Shown here: positions 35,448 to 42,421 of the stretch, piece by piece
Numbering within the stretch: position 1 is the stretch's first letter
Layout of the letters: every line of letters begins with the position of its first letter
Assembly (NCBI GenBank): GCA_020638955.1
Contig: JACKHO010000007.1
Span: 62,001 to 126,000 of the forward strand
Source: Planctomycetaceae bacterium
Lineage (GTDB): Bacteria; Planctomycetota; Planctomycetia; Planctomycetales; Planctomycetaceae
Reading direction: 5' to 3'
DNA: 64,000 bases
Program-made: the position numbers and the translations under genes
Notes under the pieces: model-generated
The model's input: the letters and a program-made list of their open reading frames with translations, nothing else
What the model was told of the DNA's origin: nothing
The model's database searches: none

Positions 35448-37657
35448 GCGAGCTCGTCATTGATGTGCAGCACCTCTCGCGACGATTCGGTGATCTCGTC
35501 GCGGTCGACGACCTGTCATTCCAGGTTCGTCGCGGAGAAATCTTCGGCCTGCTCGGTCCCAACGGCTGTGGCAAATCGACAACCATCAGAATGCTGTGTG
35601 GCGTGCTGCCACCGTCGGGCGGAGTGGCTCGCGTACTCGGTGTCGACGTCGCGACATCGGCCGAAATTGTGAAGCCGCGGTTCGGCTACATGTCGCAAAG
35701 CTTCAGCCTCTACACCGATCTCACGGTCCTCGAAAACATTCATTTCTATGGTCGCATTTATGGTCTTTCGCCAGAGCGACTCGCGCAGCGTACTCAGGAT
35801 GTCCTTGAGCTGACGAGTCTAGGCGACCGAATTCATCAGCTCGCCGGGAACCTCTCGGGAGGATGGAAGCAACGCCTGGCACTCGCCTGTGCGCTCGTGC
35901 ATGAACCGGACCTGTTGTACCTCGACGAACCGACGGCCGGAATTGATCCTGTCGCCCGCCGCGATTTGTGGGACCTGTTATTTCAACTCGCCGGACAGGG
36001 TGTCACGCTACTGGTCACGACGCATTACATGGACGAGGCCGAGCGCTGTACGCAGGTGGCCTATTTACACAGCGGTCGGGTCGTTGTGTGTGGGTCGCCC
36101 GAAGAACTGAAGCAAAGGCCGGAAGTCACTCCGCCCGGAACACGGCGTTGGGAACTCACAGCGGAGCATCCCGCCGAGCAGTTTGCGAAATTGCGTGGAC
36201 AGCCGGAAATTCTCGATGCCACGTTCTTCGGTGATGCACTGCACATCCTCGCTAACGACACGGTCAACGAACAATCATTGCGGGAAATGACGGGGAACAC
36301 GGCGACGGCACTGCGGCCCATTACCGCATCGCTCGAAGATGTGTTTGTCATGATGACCCGAAGCTTTGCTAACGGATCACCACCAGTTCCGCCGGAAACA
36401 ACTCCCCAGCCTGAAAAGGTTGAGGAGCAGCCAGAGAGTGAACCTGCTCAGGAGCCTGCGCAGCCGCCACCGGCAACTTCGAGTCCACCAGCGAAGACGG
36501 CTCGGAATCCATTCGCTGGCTGTCTCGCAATTTTGCTGAAAGAGTTCTCGCATATTCGGCGGCAGCCTTCGACGCTGGTGTTCATGCTCATTGTCCCGGT
36601 CATGCAAACCATGATTTTCGGGTACGCCATCGACACCGAAATCGAAAACATTCCAACGGTTGTCTACGACCTCGACGGACGACAGGCCGCGCGCGAGCTG
36701 CGCGAGTCGTTCGCGAATACGCGGTCGTTTCTCATTATCGACCGTGTGACTGATGAGGCCGCCTTCCAGCACGCCATGACCTCAGGCCGCGCCAAAGTGG
36801 GCGTAAGGATTCCACCCGACTTCAGCGAGCGTTTGCTGCATCGCGAACAGGCTCAGGTGCAGGTGCTCATTGACGGCAGCGATTCACAGGTTGCCATGGT
36901 CGCACTCAACACCACGAACCTGCTTGGCGTGCAACTCTCGCGAAACCGCGTGCAGCCATTTGTGGAAGGTCTTCCCGCCGTACCTTCGCGGGACTACCAG
37001 GGGCAACCGGCAATGCCCATCGAAATGCGGCCTCGGCTGCTCTACAACCCGAACCTTGAAAGCTCGCATTTCTTCGTACCGGGCCTCGTCGGGATCATCC
37101 TGCAACTGGTGACGTTGTTCCTTACGTCATTTGCCATTGTCCGCGAGAGGGAACAGGGAACGCTGGAGCAATTGTTCGTCACCCCCGTCAGCCGCGGCGG
37201 AATTCTGCTGGGGAAACTTGTCCCCTATGCCATCGTGGGGTTCTTTGAGGTCCTCATTGTCCTCACCGTCATGGTGACGGTGTTCCGTGTCCCCATCCGG
37301 GGTGATTTGTTCGTTCTGCTACTCCTCTCGCTGCTATTCCTGGTCTGCGGACTGGGACTCGGCTTGCTCGTTTCCACACTGGCCCGCACGCAGGTTTCCG
37401 CCATTCAGTTCGCCTTCCTGATTATGCTCCCCTCGGTGCTGCTCTCAGGATTCATGTTCCCCCGCAGCGAAATGCCCCAGCCCATTTTCCTCATCACACA
37501 CGCCATTCCGGTGACGTACTACCTGGAAATTCTGCGCGGCGTCATTTTACGTGGCGCCGGTCTCCACGACCTGCAACCCCATATCGTGGGGCTGTTAGCA
37601 TGCACTCTCATCATCTTCGGAGTTAGCCTGGCCAAGTTCCGTAAGCAGGTGGTGTGA
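35444..37657 (+). CDS. ABC transporter, ATPase and ABC-2 permease fused in one chain
   Basis: The 737-residue protein has an ABC ATPase at residues 1-300: Walker A GPNGCGKST (38-46), signature LSGGWKQR, Walker B LLYLDEP and the H-loop in VTTHY. A Pro/Glu-rich linker (about 312-350, 'PPVPPETTPQPEKVEEQPESEPAQEPAQPPP') follows, then a YbhS/YbhR-like ABC-2 permease with an N-terminal helix ('TLVFMLIVPVMQTMIFGYAID'), a large periplasmic domain and five C-terminal helices ('REREQGTLEQLFVTPVSRGGILLGK'). Together with the HlyD protein it forms an efflux pump, probably as a homodimer. In the E. coli YbhFSR system, ATPase and permeases are separate proteins. Confidence 0.93.
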   Translation: MSELVIDVQHLSRRFGDLVAVDDLSFQVRRGEIFGLLGPNGCGKSTTIRMLCGVLPPSGGVARVLGVDVATSAEIVKPRFGYMSQSFSLYTDLTVLENIHFYGRIYGLSPERLAQRTQDVLELTSLGDRIHQLAGNLSGGWKQRLALACALVHEPDLLYLDEPTAGIDPVARRDLWDLLFQLAGQGVTLLVTTHYMDEAERCTQVAYLHSGRVVVCGSPEELKQRPEVTPPGTRRWELTAEHPAEQFAKLRGQPEILDATFFGDALHILANDTVNEQSLREMTGNTATALRPITASLEDVFVMMTRSFANGSPPVPPETTPQPEKVEEQPESEPAQEPAQPPPATSSPPAKTARNPFAGCLAILLKEFSHIRRQPSTLVFMLIVPVMQTMIFGYAIDTEIENIPTVVYDLDGRQAARELRESFANTRSFLIIDRVTDEAAFQHAMTSGRAKVGVRIPPDFSERLLHREQAQVQVLIDGSDSQVAMVALNTTNLLGVQLSRNRVQPFVEGLPAVPSRDYQGQPAMPIEMRPRLLYNPNLESSHFFVPGLVGIILQLVTLFLTSFAIVREREQGTLEQLFVTPVSRGGILLGKLVPYAIVGFFEVLIVLTVMVTVFRVPIRGDLFVLLLLSLLFLVCGLGLGLLVSTLARTQVSAIQFAFLIMLPSVLLSGFMFPRSEMPQPIFLITHAIPVTYYLEILRGVILRGAGLHDLQPHIVGLLACTLIIFGVSLAKFRKQVV

Positions 37658-37757
37658 TGGGTAATGGCCTTGATTAACTGAGTCGTTCTACACTCGGCCA
37701 GTCGCTCATCCCGCGAACTCTCATTCCGGCGTTGACGCGGTCAATGTGGCGCATGTT

Positions 37758-37994
37758 CTACAGGGCGGGAACGGTGTCTGGCGTAGACTGTTTTGCGTTC
37801 AGGTTTGCATGTCCTTTGTCCAGTCTCATGCCAGCCATTGCTGCGAAGTTTTGAACAAATGCTTGCTGGTCTGCAGGATGCGTCCTCGACACAAACTCTC
37901 TTATCGCGCTGATAACTTCCAGTCGTTCCATTCCATCAAGTTGCGAAAACTCGATGAGGATTCGAGCGGACTTTGGTGTGATTACGGTTGTCAT
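37758..37994 (-). CDS. small hypothetical protein
   Basis: The 78-residue reading frame starts MTTVITPKSARILIEFSQLDGMERLEVISAIREFVSRTHPADQQAFVQNFAAMAG. It is predicted to be mainly amphipathic helices with no signal or cysteine motif. It would be the only gene in this gap. A strong leftward terminator lies only ~35 bp upstream of the ATG, leaving no room for a normal promoter, and the ribosome-binding site (GAG) is weak. It may be a real small protein or chance. Confidence 0.35.
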   Translation of the reverse strand: MTTVITPKSARILIEFSQLDGMERLEVISAIREFVSRTHPADQQAFVQNFAAMAGMRLDKGHANLNAKQSTPDTVPAL

Positions 37995-38030
37995 GTGATG
38001 TTCAATCTCAGGTGCAAAGAATCAAAAACG

Positions 38031-38067
38031 GCCTCACCTTCCTCGGTTCGAGACGAAGGCGAGGCCG
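38031..38067 (-). terminator. strong leftward intrinsic terminator without an obvious gene
   Basis: Read on the minus strand, GGCCTCGCCTTC pairs with GAAGGTGAGGCC (one G-U wobble). Inside it is a second stem, CTCG-AAC-CGAG, and it is followed by GTTTTTGATTC. No minus-strand coding region feeds it from the right. It overlaps the end of the tRNA-like sequence described next. Confidence 0.7.
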
Positions 38068-38145
38068 GGAGTCGAACTTGCGACGCCAATCATTGGTGCC
38101 AATCAAATGGGTTGCGATTTCTAATGTGAAATCGCAACTTTGGTG
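38055..38145 (-). other. tRNA-like / possible attachment-site remnant
   Basis: On the minus strand this contains a T-arm-like CGCAAGTTCGACTCCCGG and a perfect 11-bp hairpin (GTTGCGATTTC-ACATTA-GAAATCGCAAC at 38112-38139). Together they read like a tRNA 3' half joined to extra hairpins. The T-stem does not pair properly and no D-arm or anticodon arm can be fitted, so it is not a functional tRNA. On the plus strand it reads RRGRESNLRRQSLV, a phrase type seen where tRNA-like repeats are translated. No integrase gene is nearby. Confidence 0.4.
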
Positions 38146-38578
38146 GTGCGTCGAAGTTCAGGCAGCCCTATCGAACCGTGGATGATTTCGACTTGAGTGG
38201 GGGAGAAGTGGAATCAGGCAGTTGCTGCGTCATTGAGCACTGCTCAAAGCGAGTAGGAAAGTCGTATTGTTCGAACGATTTTCACTAAAGCCTGCCAGTG
38301 CAGCGATTTGCACTACAGGTTTTCACTACGAATACGGATGAAACCACAATGCCGAACGCGTTGCACAGATGAAAGCTGGCCCACTCCTGGTGCCGGAGAC
38401 ACTGAAGTTGGTTGGATGTTTCATCCAACATTTGTCCTTCGTGCAAACACAATGTGGGAACAAAACAGGAGTCAGCTCCATCTCACATGTGTACGGCGAC
38501 GGTAAACTTCATTCGCCGATTCGCACTTGCAATCACAGCCAGTCGTTCAGCCACTTCCGATACGAAGGAAAACAAGAA

Positions 38579-39373
38579 ATGCACAGAACCGCAAAGGGAG
38601 TCGCCTACCTGGCATTGCTGGCATCATTGATTGGGCACGCTTGCCTGGGCGAGGTGCCACAATCGATTCCTCTTCCTGGAAAGGCAATTGGGCAAGGACG
38701 GCAAGACAACGAGTTGCGGTTGAATTCTCCTCCGGACGCGGCAATGAAGGTTGCCGTTACTCAATCGGCACAGCCTATGGGAAAGCCGGCAAAGGGTGCT
38801 CGGCACATTCTGAATATCAACTTCGGCAAGGCTCCTGAAGACTCCGCCCCAAACGGCGTGATTGGTGGTCCCCACGACGTGTGGACACAGGTCGATGTTC
38901 ACGAGACTTCCAAACTCGGACTTCCCATGGCAGACGGAACTCCCACAGATATCACGCTCGAGCTCTCTGAAAACGATGGAGTGTGGGGCATCCCTGGTTC
39001 ATTCGATGTCTACCACGCGTATCTTTATCACAACTGTCGTTGCGTTGATTTGACGGTGACCCTGCGCGATCTCCCAGCAGGAATGTACGAGGCCTACGTC
39101 TTCGCGCATGGCGATGCCCCCGACCAGAATGCTGCCATCGAAATCCAGTCAGGTGGCACACTCTACAGCGGCAGGAAAACGTTGAACGATGGCACGTACG
39201 ACTACCGCAGCCGTGGGCACAAAGAAGGGAATCAGTTTGTGAAGTACACAATTGAAGTGACGACTGGAGAACCCGTTGTCATCACCAGCAAGCGGGATGG
39301 CAGTTCGCTCTCCATGTTGAACGCCATTCAGATGAAGAAGCTGAAAGTTCAGCGGCGCAAAACTGCCGAGTGA
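38579..39373 (+). CDS. hypothetical secreted protein
   Basis: From ATG 38579 (after AAGGAAAAC) the protein has 264 residues with signal peptide MHRTAKGVAYLALLASLIGHACLGE. A low-complexity linker (to about residue 65) leads to a single beta-rich domain: 'ILNINFGKAPEDSAPNGVIGGPHDVWTQVDV', 'VYHAYLYHNCRCVDLTVTLRDLPAGMYEAYVFAHGDAPDQNAAIEIQSGG', 'NQFVKYTIEVTTGEPVVITSKRDGSSLSMLNAIQM'. The layout recalls a galactose-binding-like jelly roll ('LPAGxYxxyvfaHG...NAIQ'), but I do not assign a family. It precedes the pilin-like pair on the same strand. The frame is open upstream to 38369. Confidence 0.75.
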   Translation: MHRTAKGVAYLALLASLIGHACLGEVPQSIPLPGKAIGQGRQDNELRLNSPPDAAMKVAVTQSAQPMGKPAKGARHILNINFGKAPEDSAPNGVIGGPHDVWTQVDVHETSKLGLPMADGTPTDITLELSENDGVWGIPGSFDVYHAYLYHNCRCVDLTVTLRDLPAGMYEAYVFAHGDAPDQNAAIEIQSGGTLYSGRKTLNDGTYDYRSRGHKEGNQFVKYTIEVTTGEPVVITSKRDGSSLSMLNAIQMKKLKVQRRKTAE

Positions 39374-39734
39374 CGAGCTGCCCACGTGTGACAACAATTC
39401 TTAGCGCGCTGCTCGTAAAGCGTTTGCGCAGCGCTCACCTGGCTGACTCCCGGTTGTGATTACTCGGATCGCAGTGACGAATGCGCTGAATGTAACGAAA
39501 TGCTCAACTGCTGATTCAATATCGCAAACGCTTTTGAAGACGGGCCTTGCGCCACTAACCGTGGCTGCGTTGTCATTCGCCGGGTGATTGGCACAGGCAG
39601 TGCGAACCATGCCGTCAACTCAAACAAAATCCGGTACGCCGCAGCCAGGGGTGTATCGACGGGGTGGGCACCAGCGTCACGGTGACTCTCAGTCCAAGTG
39701 TAGAAACTGGCAACGAACACACAGGAGAAGGAAA
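39374..39734. promoter_or_regulatory. upstream region of first pilin-like gene
   Basis: This 361-bp gap holds no supported gene. It includes a 10-bp inverted repeat, AGCGTTTGCG (39418-39427) with CGCAAACGCT (39526-39535), about 100 bp apart, which could be an operator pair or chance. AGGAGAAGGA just before 39735 is a strong ribosome-binding site. Confidence 0.35.
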
Positions 39735-40055
39735 ATGTTGAATCAGTTGTTGAATGACGAAGCCGGCTTTGTCGTCTCTGCAGAACTCGTCCTTGTGGCG
39801 ACCATTCTGGTTATTGGTCTCATTGTCGGGCTGAGCGAAGTCCAGCATGCCGTCAATAGCGAACTGAATGACGTCGGCGAAGCCATTGGTCAGCTCAATC
39901 AGAGCTACAGCTACTCGGGCTTCACCAAGCGAGATGGCTGGCGTGAACACGCCTTCACCCGCGGCTCCGCCTTCGCCGATCTTCAGGACGACTGCGATAA
40001 CAATCAGTGCGACATCGCCTGCGATGCTCCACAACGTGAAGGCTACAAAAACTAG
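39735..40055 (+). CDS. pilin-like small protein, copy 1
   Basis: The 106-residue protein is MLNQLLNDEAG, then FVVSAELVLVATILVIGLI (one transmembrane helix from residue 12), then a soluble tail. Gly11 followed by a hydrophobic helix with Glu17 resembles the prepilin processing site of Flp/type IV pilins (Glu at +6 instead of the usual +5). The tail has the acidic cysteine motif DDCDNNQCDIACD (Cys87, 92, 96). The start has a strong AGGAGAAGGA site. It is nearly identical in protein sequence to the gene at 40549 and has its own terminator. It is probably a structural component of a surface fibre or envelope; this is inferred. Confidence 0.88.
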   Translation: MLNQLLNDEAGFVVSAELVLVATILVIGLIVGLSEVQHAVNSELNDVGEAIGQLNQSYSYSGFTKRDGWREHAFTRGSAFADLQDDCDNNQCDIACDAPQREGYKN

Positions 40056-40112
40056 TTGATCGAAAAACTCCGCTGGAGAGAGACGGGTATTCGCTCGTCC
40101 GTGTGAGAAATC

Positions 40113-40160
40113 GAGGCGGCATTTGGGGGATCTCCCCGAATGCCGCCTCATTTCGTTTTA
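40113..40160 (+). terminator. intrinsic terminator of pilin-like copy 1
   Basis: A 16-bp stem (40113-40128 with 40134-40149, one G-U wobble, core GAGGCGGCAT/ATGCCGCCTC) with a 5-base loop is followed by ATTTCGTTTT. It lies 58 bp after the stop codon. Confidence 0.88.
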
Positions 40161-40548
40161 GGAACAGCATGATGCAACGATTCCAATGCGCCGCGCCTCG
40201 TCAGTTTGTTAAGACCACTGAACAGCAAGACGGGCTTCCAAGCAGGCACACAGGCTGATTGATGCAACAAAGCAACACGTAACCCATTTCATTACAACGC
40301 ATTGAGCCGCTGGAAGATTTCGTGAGGGAACGTAGTGGTACAGGCTGTGCATCTGTGGGTTGTTGTGGGGAGTGTACATCGCGTCACGATACGTACCTCT
40401 TTGCAATTTGTTGGCAAGAAATCGTCGGTCCGGTTTCGCCCCAACGGCTGGCTTTGCAGACCGAAATCAAAGCTCGGCACCACATTGATTCGCCCAATCG
40501 TTTCTTGATGGGCACACACAATCACACACAGTCTCAGGAGTTTAAAGA
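40161..40548 (+). promoter_or_regulatory. upstream region of second pilin-like gene
   Basis: This 388-bp region between the copy 1 terminator and copy 2 holds no supported gene and must contain an independent promoter, since the first terminator is strong. I could not pick one convincing -35/-10 pair. CAGGAG at 40535-40540 is the ribosome-binding site. Confidence 0.4.
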
Positions 40549-40878
40549 ATGTTGCACCAACTGCTTAACGACGAAGCTGGTTTCGTTGTTTCCGCTGAAC
40601 TTGTTCTCGTTGCTACCATCCTCGTCATCGGCCTCATCGTTGGCCTGAGCGAAGTTCAACACGCTGTGAACAGCGAACTGAACGACGTTGCTGAAGCTAT
40701 CGGTTGCCTCAACCAGAGCTACAGCTTCTCTGGCTTCACCAAGCGCGATGGCCGCAATGTCCACGCTTTCACCCGCGGTTCAGCATTCGCTGACACTGTC
40801 GATGATTGCGACAACAACCAGTGCGATATCGCTTGCGATCGCCCTGTGAGCGAAGGCCCAAAGCGTAGCCATCGCTAA
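40549..40878 (+). CDS. pilin-like small protein, copy 2 (codon-optimised)
   Basis: The 109-residue protein starts MLHQLLNDEAG and differs from copy 1 in only 2 of the first 52 residues, with the same helix (12-35) and the same DDCDNNQCDIACD tail; an extra Cys53 replaces Gln. At DNA level, 34 of those 52 codons differ silently. Copy 2 uses AAC, TTC, ATC, CAC and GCT/GTT almost exclusively, the pattern expected for very high expression. A near-perfect terminator follows. It is probably an abundant envelope or fibre subunit; function inferred from shape only. Confidence 0.9.
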   Translation: MLHQLLNDEAGFVVSAELVLVATILVIGLIVGLSEVQHAVNSELNDVAEAIGCLNQSYSFSGFTKRDGRNVHAFTRGSAFADTVDDCDNNQCDIACDRPVSEGPKRSHR

Positions 40879-40910
40879 TCTCCCGGATTAACGATTCACT
40901 GCTGACAACT

Positions 40911-40951
40911 GGCGGTGGCTTTCCTCGGAAGGCCACCGCCTTGTCTTTTTT
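40911..40951 (+). terminator. intrinsic terminator of pilin-like copy 2
   Basis: A 14-bp stem (40911-40924 with 40927-40940, one G-U wobble, core GGCGGTGGC/GCCACCGCC) with a minimal TC loop is followed by TTGTCTTTTTT. This is one of the strongest terminators in the window. Confidence 0.92.
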
Positions 40952-41103
40952 AGGGCACGGGCTGGCAAAGACGGGCCAAACCAACCGGCAGAATCCGCCA
41001 CTCCAGCCGCGTAAGCGTGACTGTTGCCGACGACTTCTTGGTGATTTGGGGAAACGGGCCGTACCATCCCGTCAGCAATTCTTCTGCTGAGCTGGATGGA
41101 ACC

Positions 41104-41316
41104 ATGTCTCGTATTCGATCTTTACTCCTCGTCGCGTTCGCAGCGATACTGCTCCCCGGTTGTTCCATGATGGAATGGGCACGGCCCCACCAGTTGTGGA
41201 AACTCAACCGCGAGCCGGCCCTCGGTGGCGAGGACGGCTATTTCAGCGTTCCGGCTCAGCCTGTTCCTTCGTCCGATCCCTGGTGCCAGGCAGAGCAGCG
41301 GCAGGCGAAGCAATAG
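41104..41316 (+). CDS. small lipoprotein
   Basis: The 70-residue protein MSRIRSLLLVAFAAILLPGCS has a clear lipoprotein signal with lipobox LPGC. The short mature part (MMEWARPHQLWKLNREPALGGEDGYFSVPAQP) has no known motif. The YkuD-domain gene starts 42 bp later on the same strand, so it may be an accessory to that envelope protein. The function is unknown. Confidence 0.75.
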   Translation: MSRIRSLLLVAFAAILLPGCSMMEWARPHQLWKLNREPALGGEDGYFSVPAQPVPSSDPWCQAEQRQAKQ

Positions 41317-41358
41317 GAACAAGCGACGTCGTACGGTACAGAAAATGGAGTTTTTGTC

Positions 41359-42414
41359 TTGTTTACGACGCGGCCCCGTTCGCGCACACACCCGTTTCAA
41401 TTCCCGGCCTTCTGGGGATTGATTGCATTCGGCGTTGCCGCCTGGGGCGCCTGGAAATTTGAGCTTGTTCCACTCTCGCTGTTTGTTTCACACGAACAAC
41501 TTCACGTACCGGAAGAGGATCTCCCGCCACCACCTGAGGGGGTCGAGCCGAGCAACCGTCACCTGATTCACTCACAAACGGTCGACGCTCCGGCAGTTGT
41601 CCAGCAAGTTATTCCGCCTCCTTCGTCAAGCTCCATCAGCGTCGCTCAGGCAGAACCCTCTCCCGCAGAAGTACAACTGGCGTCGGCCAGTAATCAAATT
41701 CCTGCCCGCAACCAACTCGACGAAACGACGGAAGCTGCGCGACAACTCGCCGAACGGGGTGACGAAATAGGTGCCCTCCGCCTCCTCTCCGAACTGTATT
41801 GGCAACATCCCGAATTGCGAGATTCTATTTCAGGCGACATGAACCTGTTGGCGAATCGCATTTACTTTGAAACGACGAAGCACTACTTGCCCCCGCACCG
41901 CATCGACTTTGGGGATCGGCTTGAAACCATCGCCCGCAAATATGATGTGACCTGGGAATACCTCGCCCGGCTGAATGGACTGGATCCCCACCGAATTAAA
42001 TCGGGTGAGACGATTAAGGTGTTGCCGGGACCGTTTGAAGCGGTCATCGATTTGAGTCGACAAACACTCACCGTGCATTCACACGGCTACTTCGTGCGTG
42101 AATATCGCGTGCAGTTGGGAATCGACCAGCCGGCCCCGCGCGGCCAGTTTCACGTTGTCGACAAAGTCACGAACCCGACGTACTACGGACTCACCGAAAC
42201 AATCTCAGAAGCGAACCCAGCCAACCCTCTGGGGGAATACTGGATTGCCCTCAATGACGAAGCGGGTACGCTCAGCGGTTTTGGTATTCACGGCCTGAAT
42301 CCAGCGGCTCCACAAGATAACCGGGGATTCATTCGGCTCTCGAACGACGACGTCAACGAGTTGTTCGACCTGCTGACCATTGGTGCGAAAGTCAGTATTC
42401 GTCAGGCAAATTGA
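41359..42414 (+). CDS. LysM / YkuD-fold protein lacking the catalytic cysteine
   Basis: The 351-residue protein starts at TTG 41359, eight bases after AATGGAG. A membrane anchor (about 15-35) is followed by a Pro/Ser-rich stalk, a helical segment (120-175), a LysM domain ('IDFGDRLETIARKYDVTWEYLARLNGLDPHRIKSGETIKVLPG', about 185-230) and an L,D-transpeptidase (YkuD) fold. The fold's histidine is kept (GIHG, His311), but the SxGC(I/V)R active site reads NRGFIRL: Phe324 stands where the nucleophilic cysteine should be. It probably binds peptidoglycan without cross-linking it; this is an inference. It ends 7 bp from the convergent permease gene. Confidence 0.88.
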   Translation: MFTTRPRSRTHPFQFPAFWGLIAFGVAAWGAWKFELVPLSLFVSHEQLHVPEEDLPPPPEGVEPSNRHLIHSQTVDAPAVVQQVIPPPSSSSISVAQAEPSPAEVQLASASNQIPARNQLDETTEAARQLAERGDEIGALRLLSELYWQHPELRDSISGDMNLLANRIYFETTKHYLPPHRIDFGDRLETIARKYDVTWEYLARLNGLDPHRIKSGETIKVLPGPFEAVIDLSRQTLTVHSHGYFVREYRVQLGIDQPAPRGQFHVVDKVTNPTYYGLTETISEANPANPLGEYWIALNDEAGTLSGFGIHGLNPAAPQDNRGFIRLSNDDVNELFDLLTIGAKVSIRQAN

Positions 42415-42421
42415 ACGACAT

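Larger units (their letters stand above)
37995..38578. other. 584-bp gap without a supported gene
   Basis: Apart from the tRNA-like sequence and terminator in its left part, the gap holds only short frames on both strands without ribosome-binding sites or recognisable motifs. Its right end must carry the promoter of the secreted-protein gene at 38579. Confidence 0.5.

Noticed and set aside
38308..38505. short plus-strand frame before the secreted-protein gene
   Set aside because: No ribosome-binding site, no motif, and overlapped by the upstream extension of the following frame.
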